A stretch of DNA of 64,000 nucleotides, from contig NZ_JALZ01000010.1 in assembly GCF_000521785.1 (NCBI RefSeq), positions 62,001 through 126,000 of the forward strand, read 5' to 3'. A model generated the notes under the pieces. It did no database searches. It saw only the letters and a list, made by a program, of their open reading frames with translations, and was not told the DNA's origin. The position numbers and the translations under genes are program-made. The first letter of the stretch is position 1, and the number at the start of each line of letters is the position of its first letter. This stretch comes from Roseivivax halodurans JCM 10272 (GTDB lineage: Bacteria > Pseudomonadota > Alphaproteobacteria > Rhodobacterales > Rhodobacteraceae). Below, one piece after another: positions 37,038-46,301 of this stretch.

Positions 37038-37532
37038 ATGGCGACCATGGATTACACCCGCGCCGCGAAGTACTTCCTGCTGCAGGACGTCTGGAAGGGC
37101 TTCCGCCTCGGCCTGAAATACTTCTTCGGCCCCAAGGCGACCCTGAACTACCCGCACGAGAAGGGCCCGCTCTCGCCTCGCTTTCGCGGCGAGCACGCCC
37201 TCCGCCGCTACCCGAACGGCGAGGAGCGCTGCATCGCGTGCAAGCTTTGCGAGGCGATCTGCCCGGCGCAGGCGATCACCATCGATGCCGAACCCCGCGA
37301 CGACGGCTCGCGCCGCACGACGCGTTACGACATCGACATGACCAAGTGCATCTATTGCGGCTTCTGCCAGGAAGCCTGCCCGGTGGACGCCATCGTCGAG
37401 GGCCCGAACTTCGAATTCTCCGCCGAGACGCGCGAGGAGCTCTACTACGACAAGACCAAGCTTCTCGAAAATGGCGAGCGCTGGGAAGCCGAGATTGCCC
37501 GCAACCTCGAGATCGACGCGCCCTACAGATGA
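37038..37532 (+). CDS. nuoI: NADH-quinone oxidoreductase subunit I
   Basis: A 164-residue ferredoxin-like subunit (TYKY type) carrying two [4Fe-4S] clusters N6a and N6b. The motifs are [12 protein letters not shown] and [16 protein letters not shown]. An N-terminal amphipathic helix ([18 protein letters not shown]) lies on the membrane. GGAGGAC precedes the start. The stop overlaps the next start (ATGA). Confidence 0.97.
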   Translation: MATMDYTRAAKYFLLQDVWKGFRLGLKYFFGPKATLNYPHEKGPLSPRFRGEHALRRYPNGEERCIACKLCEAICPAQAITIDAEPRDDGSRRTTRYDIDMTKCIYCGFCQEACPVDAIVEGPNFEFSAETREELYYDKTKLLENGERWEAEIARNLEIDAPYR

Positions 37533-37738
37533 GCGACGCGGTCTCCAAGGAGCTTCTGGCCGAGATCCGGCTGATGCGCGAGGAAATGTCCGAGCTCCAC
37601 GACGAGCTCGACATCGTGCATCAAAAGGTCGACGGGCTGTCGGTGCTGCTGACCATGCTCGCCGGCGCCTCGGTCGAGGTGGAGGAAGACGACATGGCCG
37701 CGATGATGGCCGAGCTCGGGGACGACAACCCGCAATGA
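37529..37738 (+). CDS. Small acidic coiled-coil protein between nuoI and nuoJ
   Basis: A 69-residue protein. [20 protein letters not shown] and [20 protein letters not shown] form a heptad-like helix, with a strongly acidic tail ([18 protein letters not shown]). The start overlaps the nuoI stop and the stop overlaps the next gene's ATG by 4 bases, so translation is coupled on both sides. No known family by eye. Tight coupling suggests a role in complex I assembly or regulation (inference). Confidence 0.72.
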   Translation: MSDAVSKELLAEIRLMREEMSELHDELDIVHQKVDGLSVLLTMLAGASVEVEEDDMAAMMAELGDDNPQ

Positions 37739-38142
37739 GCACCAAGACCCCCTTCGAGCTCTTCATGGAGCAGGCGCAGGAGATGGCGCGGGCCTTCAAT
37801 CCCGCGCTCGAGAACTTCGATCCGCGCGGCTTCGAGAAGATGTGGCCGACGATGCCGAAGGACGCCATGGAGATGTGGTTCGGCAAGGGCATCTCGAAGG
37901 AAGGGCTCGACGCCAAGACGCGGCTGCTCTTGACCTTGGCGGGCCTGACGATGCAAGGCGCGCAGGCGGACACGCAGGTGCGCATGACGGTGCGCCACGC
38001 CCTCGAGGCCGGCGCCACGCGGGACGAGATCGCCGAGACCATCGCGCAGATGTCGATGTTCGCCGGTATCCCCGCGATGACGCGCGCGATGGAACTCGCG
38101 CGCGAAGTGATGAACGACGAGACGAAGGACGAGGGAACATGA
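37735..38142 (+). CDS. Carboxymuconolactone decarboxylase-family (AhpD-fold) protein
   Basis: A 135-residue all-helical protein. [40 protein letters not shown] and [21 protein letters not shown] are the family's core. The CxxC redox pair of AhpD-type members is absent, so peroxidase activity is unlikely. It has 4-base overlaps with the coiled-coil gene before and nuoJ after. Its function in a nuo operon is not known to me. Confidence 0.82.
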   Translation: MSTKTPFELFMEQAQEMARAFNPALENFDPRGFEKMWPTMPKDAMEMWFGKGISKEGLDAKTRLLLTLAGLTMQGAQADTQVRMTVRHALEAGATRDEIAETIAQMSMFAGIPAMTRAMELAREVMNDETKDEGT

Positions 38143-38741
38143 GCGCGTTTGCCTTCTACCTCTTTGCGGTGAGCTGCCTCGCGGGCGGTCTCTTCACCGT
38201 GATCAGCCGCCACCCGGTGCACTCGGTGCTCTGGCTGATCCTCGCCTTCCTGTCCTCGGCGGGCCTCTTCGTGCTGCTCGGGGCCGAATTCGTCGCGATG
38301 CTTCTGGTCATTGTTTATGTCGGCGCGGTCGCGGTGCTGTTCCTCTTCGTGGTGATGATGCTCGACGTCGACTTCGCCGAGCTCAAGGCCGAGATGGCGC
38401 GTTTCATGCCATTGGCGCTCCTGATCGCGGTCATCATCCTCATGCAGTTCGCGGTCGCCTACGGCGCGTGGGAGACCTCGGAGCTGGCGGCGGACGCTGC
38501 GCAGCAGCCGATCCCGACCGACATGCACAACACCGAGGCGCTCGGGATGATCCTCTACGATCGCTACTTCCTGCTCTTCCAGCTCGCGGGTCTCATCCTG
38601 CTGGTTGCGATGATCGGGGCGATCGTGCTGACCCTGCGCCACCGCTCGGACGTGAAGCGGCAGGACGTGCTCGCGCAGATGTACCGCGATCCCAAGACCG
38701 CGATGGAGCTGCGCGACGTCAAACCCGGGCAGGGCCTTTGA
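38139..38741 (+). CDS. nuoJ: NADH-quinone oxidoreductase subunit J
   Basis: A 200-residue membrane subunit with about five helices. [20 protein letters not shown] and the helix-3 region [20 protein letters not shown], which has the characteristic pi-bulge area, match the family. ATG overlaps the preceding stop (ATGA). The stop overlaps a possible TTG-started micro-ORF. Confidence 0.95.
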   Translation: MSAFAFYLFAVSCLAGGLFTVISRHPVHSVLWLILAFLSSAGLFVLLGAEFVAMLLVIVYVGAVAVLFLFVVMMLDVDFAELKAEMARFMPLALLIAVIILMQFAVAYGAWETSELAADAAQQPIPTDMHNTEALGMILYDRYFLLFQLAGLILLVAMIGAIVLTLRHRSDVKRQDVLAQMYRDPKTAMELRDVKPGQGL

Positions 38742-38875
38742 CCCTTCCGCACCTGCCGCCGTTCGCGGGGACGCATCCCGCGGCGGTGGTTGCCGGGGCC
38801 GCACTATTCTGGGTGGTCAAGGCTCTGATCGGCTACCGGCTCTGGGGCCTCTGGCGCAACCGGCGGACAAGATGA
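38738..38875 (+). CDS. Putative 45-residue membrane protein with TTG start
   Basis: A TTG codon overlaps the nuoJ stop (TTGA) and opens a 45-residue frame: [20 protein letters not shown], a hydrophobic segment [17 protein letters not shown] and a basic end RNRRTR. The 4-base overlap follows the pattern of its neighbours, and positive charge next to a membrane helix is plausible. The TTG start and short length make it uncertain. Confidence 0.4.
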   Translation: MTLPHLPPFAGTHPAAVVAGAALFWVVKALIGYRLWGLWRNRRTR

Positions 38876-38989
38876 CGGCCGGCGCGCCGCGCCGCCGTAG
38901 ACATTCGGAACGGGGGCGGCCCGAACGGCCGTGACCGATGGCGCCGGGGCGCAGGGTCCCGGTGCGGCACCAAGGAAGGGATCCAACCC

Positions 38990-39064
38990 ATGTCGCGCAA
39001 CACTCTCATCATCGTCGCCGTGATCGTCGTCGTCCTCATCATCGGGGGCTTCGTGTCCGTCTGA
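38990..39064 (+). CDS. 24-residue membrane microprotein between nuoJ and nuoK
   Basis: ATG to TGA encodes MSRNTLIIVAVIVVVLIIGG then FVSV, a single hydrophobic helix with one arginine at the N-terminus. AAGGAAGGG (38972-38980) lies 9 bases upstream, a strong ribosome-binding site. It lies in the otherwise empty 300-base nuoJ-nuoK interval. Size and make-up recall the tiny single-helix subunits or regulators of membrane complexes. No homologue is known to me. Confidence 0.6.
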   Translation: MSRNTLIIVAVIVVVLIIGGFVSV

Positions 39065-39174
39065 TGCGGCAGCGCGGCGCACGCCGCATTGCAAACGCCC
39101 GGTGCGGGGGCTAAGCCGCACCTCAAAAGGCCAGCCGGGTCCGACCGGCACGCGGAACAGACACGGGGACGACG

Positions 39175-39480
39175 ATGATCGGACTTGAACATTACCTGAC
39201 GGTGGCGGCGGCGCTCTTCGTCATCGGCATCTTCGGGCTCTTTCTCAACCGCAAGAACGTCATCATCCTTCTGATGTCGATCGAGCTCATGCTGCTCGCG
39301 GTGAACATCAACCTCGTCGCGTTCTCGTCCTTCCTCGGCGACCTCGTCGGACAGGTCTTCACGCTCTTCGTGCTGACGGTCGCCGCGGCCGAGGCGGCGA
39401 TCGGCCTTGCCATCCTCGTCTGCTTCTTCCGCAACCGCGGCACCATCGCCGTGGAAGACATCAACGTGATGAAAGGCTGA
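39175..39480 (+). CDS. nuoK: NADH-quinone oxidoreductase subunit K
   Basis: A 101-residue membrane subunit with three helices. Two acidic membrane residues of the proton path are in [20 protein letters not shown] and [20 protein letters not shown]. Length equals the family. It ends 4 bases before nuoL. Confidence 0.97.
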   Translation: MIGLEHYLTVAAALFVIGIFGLFLNRKNVIILLMSIELMLLAVNINLVAFSSFLGDLVGQVFTLFVLTVAAAEAAIGLAILVCFFRNRGTIAVEDINVMKG

Positions 39481-39484
39481 TCCG

Positions 39485-41659
39485 ATGGAGAGCATCATCC
39501 TCTTCGCCCCTCTCGTGGGCGCTCTCATCGCGGGGTTCGGCTGGAAGCTGACGGGCATCCGTGGCGCCCAGTGGATCACCACCGGCCTTCTCTTCCTCGC
39601 CTGCTTCTTTTCGTGGATCGTCTTCTTCAGCCACGGCCCCGAGACGCAGCACGTGCAGGTCATGCGCTGGATCGAGAGCGGCTCGCTCTCGACCGACTGG
39701 TCGATCCGCCTCGACCGCCTGACCTCGATCATGCTGATCGTCGTCACCACGGTCTCGGCGCTCGTGCACCTCTACAGCTTCGGCTACATGGCGCATGACG
39801 AGAACTTCCGCGAAGGCGAGGAGAGCTACAAGCCGCGCTTCTTCGCCTACCTGTCATTCTTCACCTTCGCGATGCTGATGCTGGTGACCGCGGACAACCT
39901 CGTGCAGCTGTTCTTCGGCTGGGAGGGCGTCGGCGTCGCCTCGTACCTGCTGATCGGCTTCTACTACCGCAAGGCGTCCGCCAACAACGCCGCGATGAAG
40001 GCGTTCATCGTCAACCGCGTCGGCGATTTCGGCCTCGCGCTCGGCATCTTCGGGCTGTTCTTCCTCGTCGACTCGGTGCGCTTCGACGACATCTTCGCCG
40101 CCGCGCCCGAGATCGCGCAGACCCAGATCAGCTTCCTGTGGTTCGAGGTGAACGCGGCCGAGCTCATCGCTGTGCTGCTCTTCATCGGTGCGATGGGCAA
40201 GTCGGCGCAGCTCATCCTGCACACTTGGCTGCCGGACGCGATGGAAGGCCCGACGCCGGTCTCCGCGCTGATCCACGCCGCGACCATGGTGACCGCGGGC
40301 GTCTTCCTCGTTTGCCGGATGTCGCCGCTGATGGAGTTCGCCCCCGGCGCGTTGCAATTCGTGACCTTCCTCGGCGCGACGACGGCGTTCTTCGCGGCTA
40401 CGGTCGGCCTCGTGCAGAACGACATCAAGCGCGTCATCGCCTATTCGACCTGCTCGCAGCTCGGCTACATGTTCGTCGCTGCGGGCGTCGGCGTCTATTC
40501 GGTCGCGATGTTCCACCTCTTCACGCACGCCTTCTTCAAGGCGATGTTGTTCCTCGGCGCCGGCTCGGTCATCCACGGGATGCACCACGAGCAGGACATG
40601 CGGAACTACGGCGGCCTGCGCCACAAGATGCCCTACACGTTCTGGGCCATGATGATCGGTACGCTCGCCATCACCGGCGTCGGCATCCCGCTCACCCATA
40701 TCGGCTTTGCCGGGTTCCTCTCGAAGGACGCGGTGATCGAGAGCGCCTGGGCCGGCACGGCGGGGGGCTACGCCTTCTGGATGCTGGTGATCGCGGCGCT
40801 CTTCACCTCGTTCTACTCGTGGCGCCTGATGTTCATGACATTCTTCGGCGAGCCGAAGGGCGACAAGCACACGCACGACCACGCCCATGAAAGCCCGGCG
40901 GTCATGACCATCCCGCTCGGCGTGCTCGCGATCGGCGCAGTCTTTGCCGGCATGATCTGGTACGGGCCCTTCTTCGGCGAGAGCGAGAAGGTGGCGCGGT
41001 TCTTCGCCATTCCCGAAGCCCATGCCGAGGAGAGCCACGGCGCCGAAAGCGCCGAGAGCCATGCCGACGGCGAAGGCCCGGCAGAGGCGGTCGAGGAAGC
41101 GGCGCACGGTGATGCCGAGGCCGCGGCCGAAGCCATCACCGCGACCGAAGGAACGGGCGACAGCCCCAGCGCCGAGGGCCACCACTTCGCCTTTGGCGGC
41201 GCTCCGGGCGACGGCGCGATCTATATCGGGCCCGAGAACCACACGCTCGACGAGGCGCACGAGAGCCCGGTCTGGGTCAAAGTCTCGCCCTTCGTCGCCA
41301 TGCTGATCGGCTTCGTCACCGCCTACTGGTTCTACATCGTGAACCCCGCGATCCCGCGCCGCCTCGCCGAGAGCCAGCGCCCGCTGTACCTCTTCCTGCT
41401 CAACAAGTGGTATTTCGACGAGATCTACGACTTCCTCTTCGTCCGCCCCATCCGCCATCTCGGCCGGACCCTCTGGAAGCGCGGCGATACCGGCGTGATC
41501 GACGGCGGCATCAACGGCTTCGCCATGGGCATCGTCCCGTTCTTCACCCGCCTCGCGGGCCGCGCCCAGTCTGGATACATCTTCACCTACGCCTTCGCGA
41601 TGGTGATCGGGATCGCGGTCTTCCTCACCCTGATGACGCTGACCGGAGGAGCGCAGTAA
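39485..41659 (+). CDS. nuoL: NADH-quinone oxidoreductase subunit L with an acidic/histidine-rich insert
   Basis: A 724-residue antiporter-like subunit, about 110 longer than E. coli NuoL. The core blocks ([72 protein letters not shown]) are intact. Roughly residues 509-592 form a hydrophilic insert rich in Ala, Glu and His ([20 protein letters not shown] onwards) placed before the last helices. The stop overlaps the nuoM start by one base. Confidence 0.96.
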   Translation: MESIILFAPLVGALIAGFGWKLTGIRGAQWITTGLLFLACFFSWIVFFSHGPETQHVQVMRWIESGSLSTDWSIRLDRLTSIMLIVVTTVSALVHLYSFGYMAHDENFREGEESYKPRFFAYLSFFTFAMLMLVTADNLVQLFFGWEGVGVASYLLIGFYYRKASANNAAMKAFIVNRVGDFGLALGIFGLFFLVDSVRFDDIFAAAPEIAQTQISFLWFEVNAAELIAVLLFIGAMGKSAQLILHTWLPDAMEGPTPVSALIHAATMVTAGVFLVCRMSPLMEFAPGALQFVTFLGATTAFFAATVGLVQNDIKRVIAYSTCSQLGYMFVAAGVGVYSVAMFHLFTHAFFKAMLFLGAGSVIHGMHHEQDMRNYGGLRHKMPYTFWAMMIGTLAITGVGIPLTHIGFAGFLSKDAVIESAWAGTAGGYAFWMLVIAALFTSFYSWRLMFMTFFGEPKGDKHTHDHAHESPAVMTIPLGVLAIGAVFAGMIWYGPFFGESEKVARFFAIPEAHAEESHGAESAESHADGEGPAEAVEEAAHGDAEAAAEAITATEGTGDSPSAEGHHFAFGGAPGDGAIYIGPENHTLDEAHESPVWVKVSPFVAMLIGFVTAYWFYIVNPAIPRRLAESQRPLYLFLLNKWYFDEIYDFLFVRPIRHLGRTLWKRGDTGVIDGGINGFAMGIVPFFTRLAGRAQSGYIFTYAFAMVIGIAVFLTLMTLTGGAQ

Positions 41660-43218
41660 TGGACAATCTGCTATCCATCACCACGTTCCTCCCGGCCCTC
41701 GCGGCGCTGATCCTCGGCGTCTTCCTCAAGGGCGGGGACGCGGCGGCGGACAGGAACGCCAAGTGGCTGGCGCTGATCGCGACCGGCGCGACGTTTCTCG
41801 TCTCGCTCTTCATCCTCGCGCAGTTCGATCCGCGGAACCCCGGCTTCCAGATGGTCGAGGAAGGGGAGTGGCTGCTCGGTCTCAACTACAAGATGGGCGT
41901 CGACGGGATCTCGGTCCTGTTCGTGATGCTCACCACCTTCATCATGCCGCTCGTCATCGCCGCCTCGTGGGAGGTGAAGACGCGGGTGAAGGAATACATG
42001 ATCGCGTTCCTGCTGCTCGAGACGCTCATGCTCGGCGTCTTCATGGCGCTCGACCTCGTGCTCTTCTACCTCTTCTTCGAGGGCGGCCTGATCCCGATGT
42101 TCCTGATCATCGGCATCTGGGGCGGCAAGAACCGGATCTACGCGGCATTCAAGTTCTTCCTCTACACCTTCCTCGGCTCGATCCTGATGCTGGTGGCGAT
42201 GGTCGCGATGTATGCCGACGCCGGCACCACGGACATCCCGACGCTGCTGAGCCACGATTTCGCCCATGCGCCGTTCAGCGTGCTCGGCATCCAGGTGGTC
42301 GGCGGTCTCCAGACCATGCTGTTCCTCGCCTTCTTCGCCTCCTTCGCGGTGAAGATGCCGATGTGGCCGGTCCACACCTGGCTGCCCGACGCGCACGTGC
42401 AGGCACCGACGGCGGGTTCGGTGGTGCTGGCCTCGATCCTGCTGAAGCTTGGCGGCTACGGCTTCCTGCGCTTCAACCTGCCGATGTTCCCCATCGGCTC
42501 CGAGGTGATCGGGCCGCTGATCCTGTGGCTCTCGGTGATCGCCATCGTCTACACCTCGCTGGTGGCGCTGGTGCAGGAGGACATGAAGAAGCTCATCGCC
42601 TATTCCTCCGTCGCGCATATGGGCTTCGTGACCATGGGCATCTTCGCGGCGAACCAGCAGGGCGTCGACGGGGCGATCTTCCAGATGATCTCCCACGGCT
42701 TCATCTCCGGCGCTCTCTTCCTCTGCGTCGGCGTGATCTACGACCGGATGCACACCCGCGAGATCGACGCCTATGGCGGGCTCGTGAACCGCATGCCGGC
42801 CTATGCGACGATCTTCCTGCTCTTTACGATGGCGAATGTCGGCCTGCCGGGCACCTCCGGCTTCATCGGCGAGTTCCTGACCCTGATGGCCGTCTTCCAG
42901 GTCAACACCTGGGTCGCGGTCTTCGCCACGACCGGCGTGATCCTCTCGGCCTGCTACGCGCTCTGGCTCTACCGCCGCGTCGTGATGGGCGAGATGGTCA
43001 AGGAATCGCTCAAGTCCATCACCGACATGAGCCGCCGCGAAAAGGCGATCTTCGCGCCGCTCGCCTTCATGACGATCTGGCTGGGCGTCTATCCCGCCCC
43101 GATCCTCGACCGCATCGGCCCCTCCGTGGAGGCGCTGATCGAAACCTACGACGAGCGGGTGGCAGCCGCGGACCTCGGCGGTCCGCAGGTGGCCGACGCA
43201 TCGCAAGACGCACACTGA
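41659..43218 (+). CDS. nuoM: NADH-quinone oxidoreductase subunit M
   Basis: A 519-residue antiporter-like proton-pumping subunit with about 14 helices. [20 protein letters not shown] holds the conserved helix-5 glutamate. [20 protein letters not shown] is the lysine-histidine motif of the broken helix. [16 protein letters not shown] follows. ATG overlaps the nuoL TAA by one base. Confidence 0.97.
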   Translation: MDNLLSITTFLPALAALILGVFLKGGDAAADRNAKWLALIATGATFLVSLFILAQFDPRNPGFQMVEEGEWLLGLNYKMGVDGISVLFVMLTTFIMPLVIAASWEVKTRVKEYMIAFLLLETLMLGVFMALDLVLFYLFFEGGLIPMFLIIGIWGGKNRIYAAFKFFLYTFLGSILMLVAMVAMYADAGTTDIPTLLSHDFAHAPFSVLGIQVVGGLQTMLFLAFFASFAVKMPMWPVHTWLPDAHVQAPTAGSVVLASILLKLGGYGFLRFNLPMFPIGSEVIGPLILWLSVIAIVYTSLVALVQEDMKKLIAYSSVAHMGFVTMGIFAANQQGVDGAIFQMISHGFISGALFLCVGVIYDRMHTREIDAYGGLVNRMPAYATIFLLFTMANVGLPGTSGFIGEFLTLMAVFQVNTWVAVFATTGVILSACYALWLYRRVVMGEMVKESLKSITDMSRREKAIFAPLAFMTIWLGVYPAPILDRIGPSVEALIETYDERVAAADLGGPQVADASQDAH

Positions 43219-43230
43219 GGACGACGCCCC

Positions 43231-44673
43231 ATGCTCTCCGCAGACCTGAACCTCATCCTTCCCGAGATCATCCTGGCGGTCTTCGCCATGGCGGCGCTCG
43301 TGGGGGCGGTCTACACCACGAAGGACGACCTCGCGCGGCCGCTCGTCTGGATCACCTCGGGCCTGATGGTCGCGCTGGCGATCTGGATCGCGACGCGCGG
43401 TCCCGGAACCCGGACGGCCTTCGACGGCATGTTCGTCGCCGACAGCTTCGCGCGCTTCGCCAAGGTCACGATCCTCGTCTCGGCCGCCTCGGTCCTGGTG
43501 ATGAGCCAGGATTACATGGCGCGCCGGGAGCTCCTGCGTTTCGAATACCCGATCCTCGTGGCGCTCGCCGCCATCGGCATGATGATGATGGTTTCCGCGG
43601 GCGATCTCATCGCGCTCTACATGGGGCTCGAGCTGCAATCGCTGGCGCTCTATGTCGTCGCCTCGCTGCGCCGCGAGAGCGCCAAGTCGACCGAGGCGGG
43701 CCTCAAGTACTTCGTGCTCGGCGCGCTCTCCTCTGGCCTTCTGCTCTATGGCGCGTCGCTGAGCTACGGCTATGCCGGCACGACGCTCTTCTCGGGCATC
43801 ATCGGCGCGGCGGGCGAGGGCTCGGCATCGCTCGGCCTTCTCTTCGGCCTCGTCTTCATCAGCGCAGGCCTCGCCTTCAAGATCTCGGCGGTGCCCTTCC
43901 ACATGTGGACACCCGACGTCTACGAGGGCGCGCCGACGCCGATCACGGCCTTCTTCGCGACCGCGCCAAAGATGGCCGCCATGGCGCTCTTCGCCCGGGT
44001 CCTGCACGACGCGTTCGGCGGCGTGGTCGGCGACTGGCAGCAGATCATCGCGCTCATGTCGGTGCTCTCGATGTTCCTCGGCGGCATCGCCGCGATCGGG
44101 CAGCAGAACATCAAGCGCCTGATGGCCTATTCCTCGATCGCACATATGGGCTTTGCGATGATGGGCCTCGCGGCGGGCACCGCGCTCGGCATCGAGGCGA
44201 TGCTGATCTACATGGCGATCTACATCGCCATGAACATCGGCACCTTCGCCTTCATCCTCTCGATGGAGCGCGACGGCCAGCCGGTGACAGAGATCGCCTC
44301 GCTCAACCAGCTCTCGAGCACCGATCCCGGCCGCGCCTTCGCCATGCTGATCCTGATGTTCAGCCTCGCGGGCGTGCCGCCGCTCCTCGGCTTCTTCGGC
44401 AAGTTCGGCGTCTTCCGCGCGGCGGTCGAGGCGGACCTCTTCTGGCTTGCGGTCCTCGGCGGCATCGCCTCGGTCCTCGGTGCGTTCTATTACCTGCGCA
44501 TCGTCTACTTCATGTATTTCGGCGCGGATCGGGACGACGGGATCGACCAGAACCGCTCGGGGCTTCTCTGGGGCTTCATGGCGCTCTCGGCCTTCATCAT
44601 GGTGGGCGGCGTCATCAACCTCTTCGGCATCGAGGGCGCGGCCTCCGCGGCGGCGGCCTCGCTCGTCAATTGA
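43231..44673 (+). CDS. nuoN: NADH-quinone oxidoreductase subunit N
   Basis: A 480-residue antiporter-like subunit. [20 protein letters not shown] has the conserved glutamate, [20 protein letters not shown] the broken-helix motif, and [19 protein letters not shown] follows. It is the last nuo gene. It is followed by a copy of the dispersed element and the biotin ligase gene. Confidence 0.97.
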   Translation: MLSADLNLILPEIILAVFAMAALVGAVYTTKDDLARPLVWITSGLMVALAIWIATRGPGTRTAFDGMFVADSFARFAKVTILVSAASVLVMSQDYMARRELLRFEYPILVALAAIGMMMMVSAGDLIALYMGLELQSLALYVVASLRRESAKSTEAGLKYFVLGALSSGLLLYGASLSYGYAGTTLFSGIIGAAGEGSASLGLLFGLVFISAGLAFKISAVPFHMWTPDVYEGAPTPITAFFATAPKMAAMALFARVLHDAFGGVVGDWQQIIALMSVLSMFLGGIAAIGQQNIKRLMAYSSIAHMGFAMMGLAAGTALGIEAMLIYMAIYIAMNIGTFAFILSMERDGQPVTEIASLNQLSSTDPGRAFAMLILMFSLAGVPPLLGFFGKFGVFRAAVEADLFWLAVLGGIASVLGAFYYLRIVYFMYFGADRDDGIDQNRSGLLWGFMALSAFIMVGGVINLFGIEGAASAAAASLVN

Positions 44674-44715
44674 GGCCGGCATCGGCGGGGCGGGTGTCCG
44701 GCCTGCCTTCGGCGA

Positions 44716-44737
44716 GGATATTTGTGTCAAGAAGAAG
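44716..44737 (+). repeat. Dispersed intergenic element, copy 5
   Basis: GGATATTT-GTGT-CAAGAAGAAG, preceded by the same CCTGCCTTCGGCGA segment as copy 1. It lies between nuoN and the biotin ligase gene, sense to both. It ends 16 bases before the ligase start, where it might also affect translation initiation. Confidence 0.85.
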
Positions 44738-44752
44738 CCGGGATGCGCGCCG

Positions 44753-45505
44753 GTGAGCTGGCCTGCGGGATATGCGCGCGTCGAGCTGGACGAAGTCGAC
44801 AGCACCATGGCCGAGGCGGCGCGGCGCGCCCCCGAGGCGGCGGGCCCGGTCTGGATCTTCGCACATCGCCAGACCGCCGCCCGCGGCCGCCGCGGCAGGG
44901 CGTGGGTCGAGGAGGACGGCAACTTCGCCGCAACGCTCCTCCTGCCGGTCGCGGGCCCGGCGCAGCATCTCGCCCTGCGTTCGTTCGTGGCCTCGCTGGC
45001 GCTCGTCGACGCGCTCGTCGCGGTGACGGGCCGCGCCGAGCCCTTCTCGCTCAAATGGCCCAATGACGTCCTGCTGAATGGCGGCAAGGTGGCGGGCATC
45101 CTGCTCGAGAGCCATGGCGGGCGCGGGGCAGGGGGCGCGGCCCATCTCGCCGTCGGCATCGGGGTGAACCTGCGTGCCGCGCCCGGCGCGGAAGCGGTCG
45201 AACCGGGCGCAATGCGCCCTGTTGCGCTCCTGCCCGAGACCGGCGCCGATGTTGCGCCGGAGGATTTCCTTGAGCATCTCGCCGAGGCCTATGCCAGGCG
45301 CGAGGCGGCGTTCCGCACCTTCGGCTTCGACCCGATCCGGCAGGCCTGGCTCGCGGGCGCGGCGCGGGTCGGCGAGACCGTCACCGCCCGCACCGGAACG
45401 AGCGCCACCACCGGCACCTTCGAGACCGTTGATCCCTCGGGCCATCTCGTCCTCTCGACGCCGAGCGGCCGCATCGCCGTCGCGGCGGCGGACGTCTTCT
45501 TCTGA
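44753..45505 (+). CDS. birA: Biotin--[acetyl-CoA-carboxylase] ligase
   Basis: A 250-residue biotin protein ligase that activates biotin and attaches it to carrier lysines such as the one in MccA. The biotinyl-AMP loop is RQTAARGRRGRAWVEEDG, with SLKWPNDVLLNGGKVAGILLE and the VGIGVNLRAAP block following. There is no N-terminal DNA-binding domain, so it is a monofunctional ligase rather than a BirA repressor. The GTG start (MSWPAGYARVELDEVDST) is chosen because upstream sequence belongs to the repeat element. coaX follows after 14 bases. Confidence 0.92.
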   Translation: MSWPAGYARVELDEVDSTMAEAARRAPEAAGPVWIFAHRQTAARGRRGRAWVEEDGNFAATLLLPVAGPAQHLALRSFVASLALVDALVAVTGRAEPFSLKWPNDVLLNGGKVAGILLESHGGRGAGGAAHLAVGIGVNLRAAPGAEAVEPGAMRPVALLPETGADVAPEDFLEHLAEAYARREAAFRTFGFDPIRQAWLAGAARVGETVTARTGTSATTGTFETVDPSGHLVLSTPSGRIAVAAADVFF

Positions 45506-45519
45506 GAAAGGGGCACGCG

Positions 45520-46293
45520 ATGCTTCTCGCCGTCGATGTGGGCAATACCAACACCGTCTTCGCGATCTGGGACGGGACGCGCTTCCTCGCCACCTGGCGC
45601 ACCTCGACCGAGCACCAGCGCACCGCCGACCAGTATTACGTCTGGCTCTCGACCCTGATGAACCTCAAGGGGATCGACGCCGAGATCACCGACATGATCG
45701 TCTCGTCCACGGTGCCGCGCGTCGTCTTCAACCTGCGTGTCCTCGCCGACCGCTATTTCGGGACGCGACCGATTGTCGTCGGCAAGCCCGATTGCGCCCT
45801 GCCCGTGGACGTGCGAGTGGATGCGGGAACGCAGGTCGGCCCGGACCGTCTTGTAAATACGGTGGGGAGTTACGACCTCTACGGAGGCGATCTGATCGTC
45901 GTGGATTTCGGCACCGCCACCACATTCGACGTCGTCGACCATGACGGCGCCTATGTGGGCGGTGTGATCGCGCCGGGGGTGAACCTTTCGCTCCAGGCGT
46001 TGCACGAGGCCGCGGCGGCGCTTCCGCATGTCGACATCTCGCGGCCGCAGGCGGTCGTCGGAACCAATACCGTAGCCTGCATGCAATCCGGCATCTTCTG
46101 GGGCTACGTGGGGGTCGTCCGCGAGATCTGCCAAAGGATCAAGGCCGAACGGGAACGGCCCATGAAAATCATCTCGACCGGCGGGCTGGCGCCGCTCTTC
46201 CAGCAATCCGAAGCCCTGTTCGACGAGTTCAGGGACGATCTCACGATGCACGGTCTGACCGTCATCCACCGACACAATACGAACCAAGGATAA
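45520..46293 (+). CDS. coaX: Type III pantothenate kinase
   Basis: A 257-residue ASKHA-fold kinase phosphorylating pantothenate, the first step of CoA synthesis. AVDVGNTNTVFAIWDG is the phosphate-binding loop, DAGTQVGPDRLVNTVG and VVDFGTATTFDVV are family blocks, and STGGLAPLF is the C-terminal motif. It sits between birA and rnj, 8 bases before the latter, an order I recall as common in Rhodobacterales. Confidence 0.96.
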   Translation: MLLAVDVGNTNTVFAIWDGTRFLATWRTSTEHQRTADQYYVWLSTLMNLKGIDAEITDMIVSSTVPRVVFNLRVLADRYFGTRPIVVGKPDCALPVDVRVDAGTQVGPDRLVNTVGSYDLYGGDLIVVDFGTATTFDVVDHDGAYVGGVIAPGVNLSLQALHEAAAALPHVDISRPQAVVGTNTVACMQSGIFWGYVGVVREICQRIKAERERPMKIISTGGLAPLFQQSEALFDEFRDDLTMHGLTVIHRHNTNQG

Positions 46294-46301
46294 CGAACAA
46301 A

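Noticed and set aside
41671-45159. Minus-strand open frame of about 1160 codons over nuoM, nuoN and birA
   Set aside because: Antisense shadow; the product is a charged H/E/R-rich string, and the plus strand has unmistakable complex I subunits.
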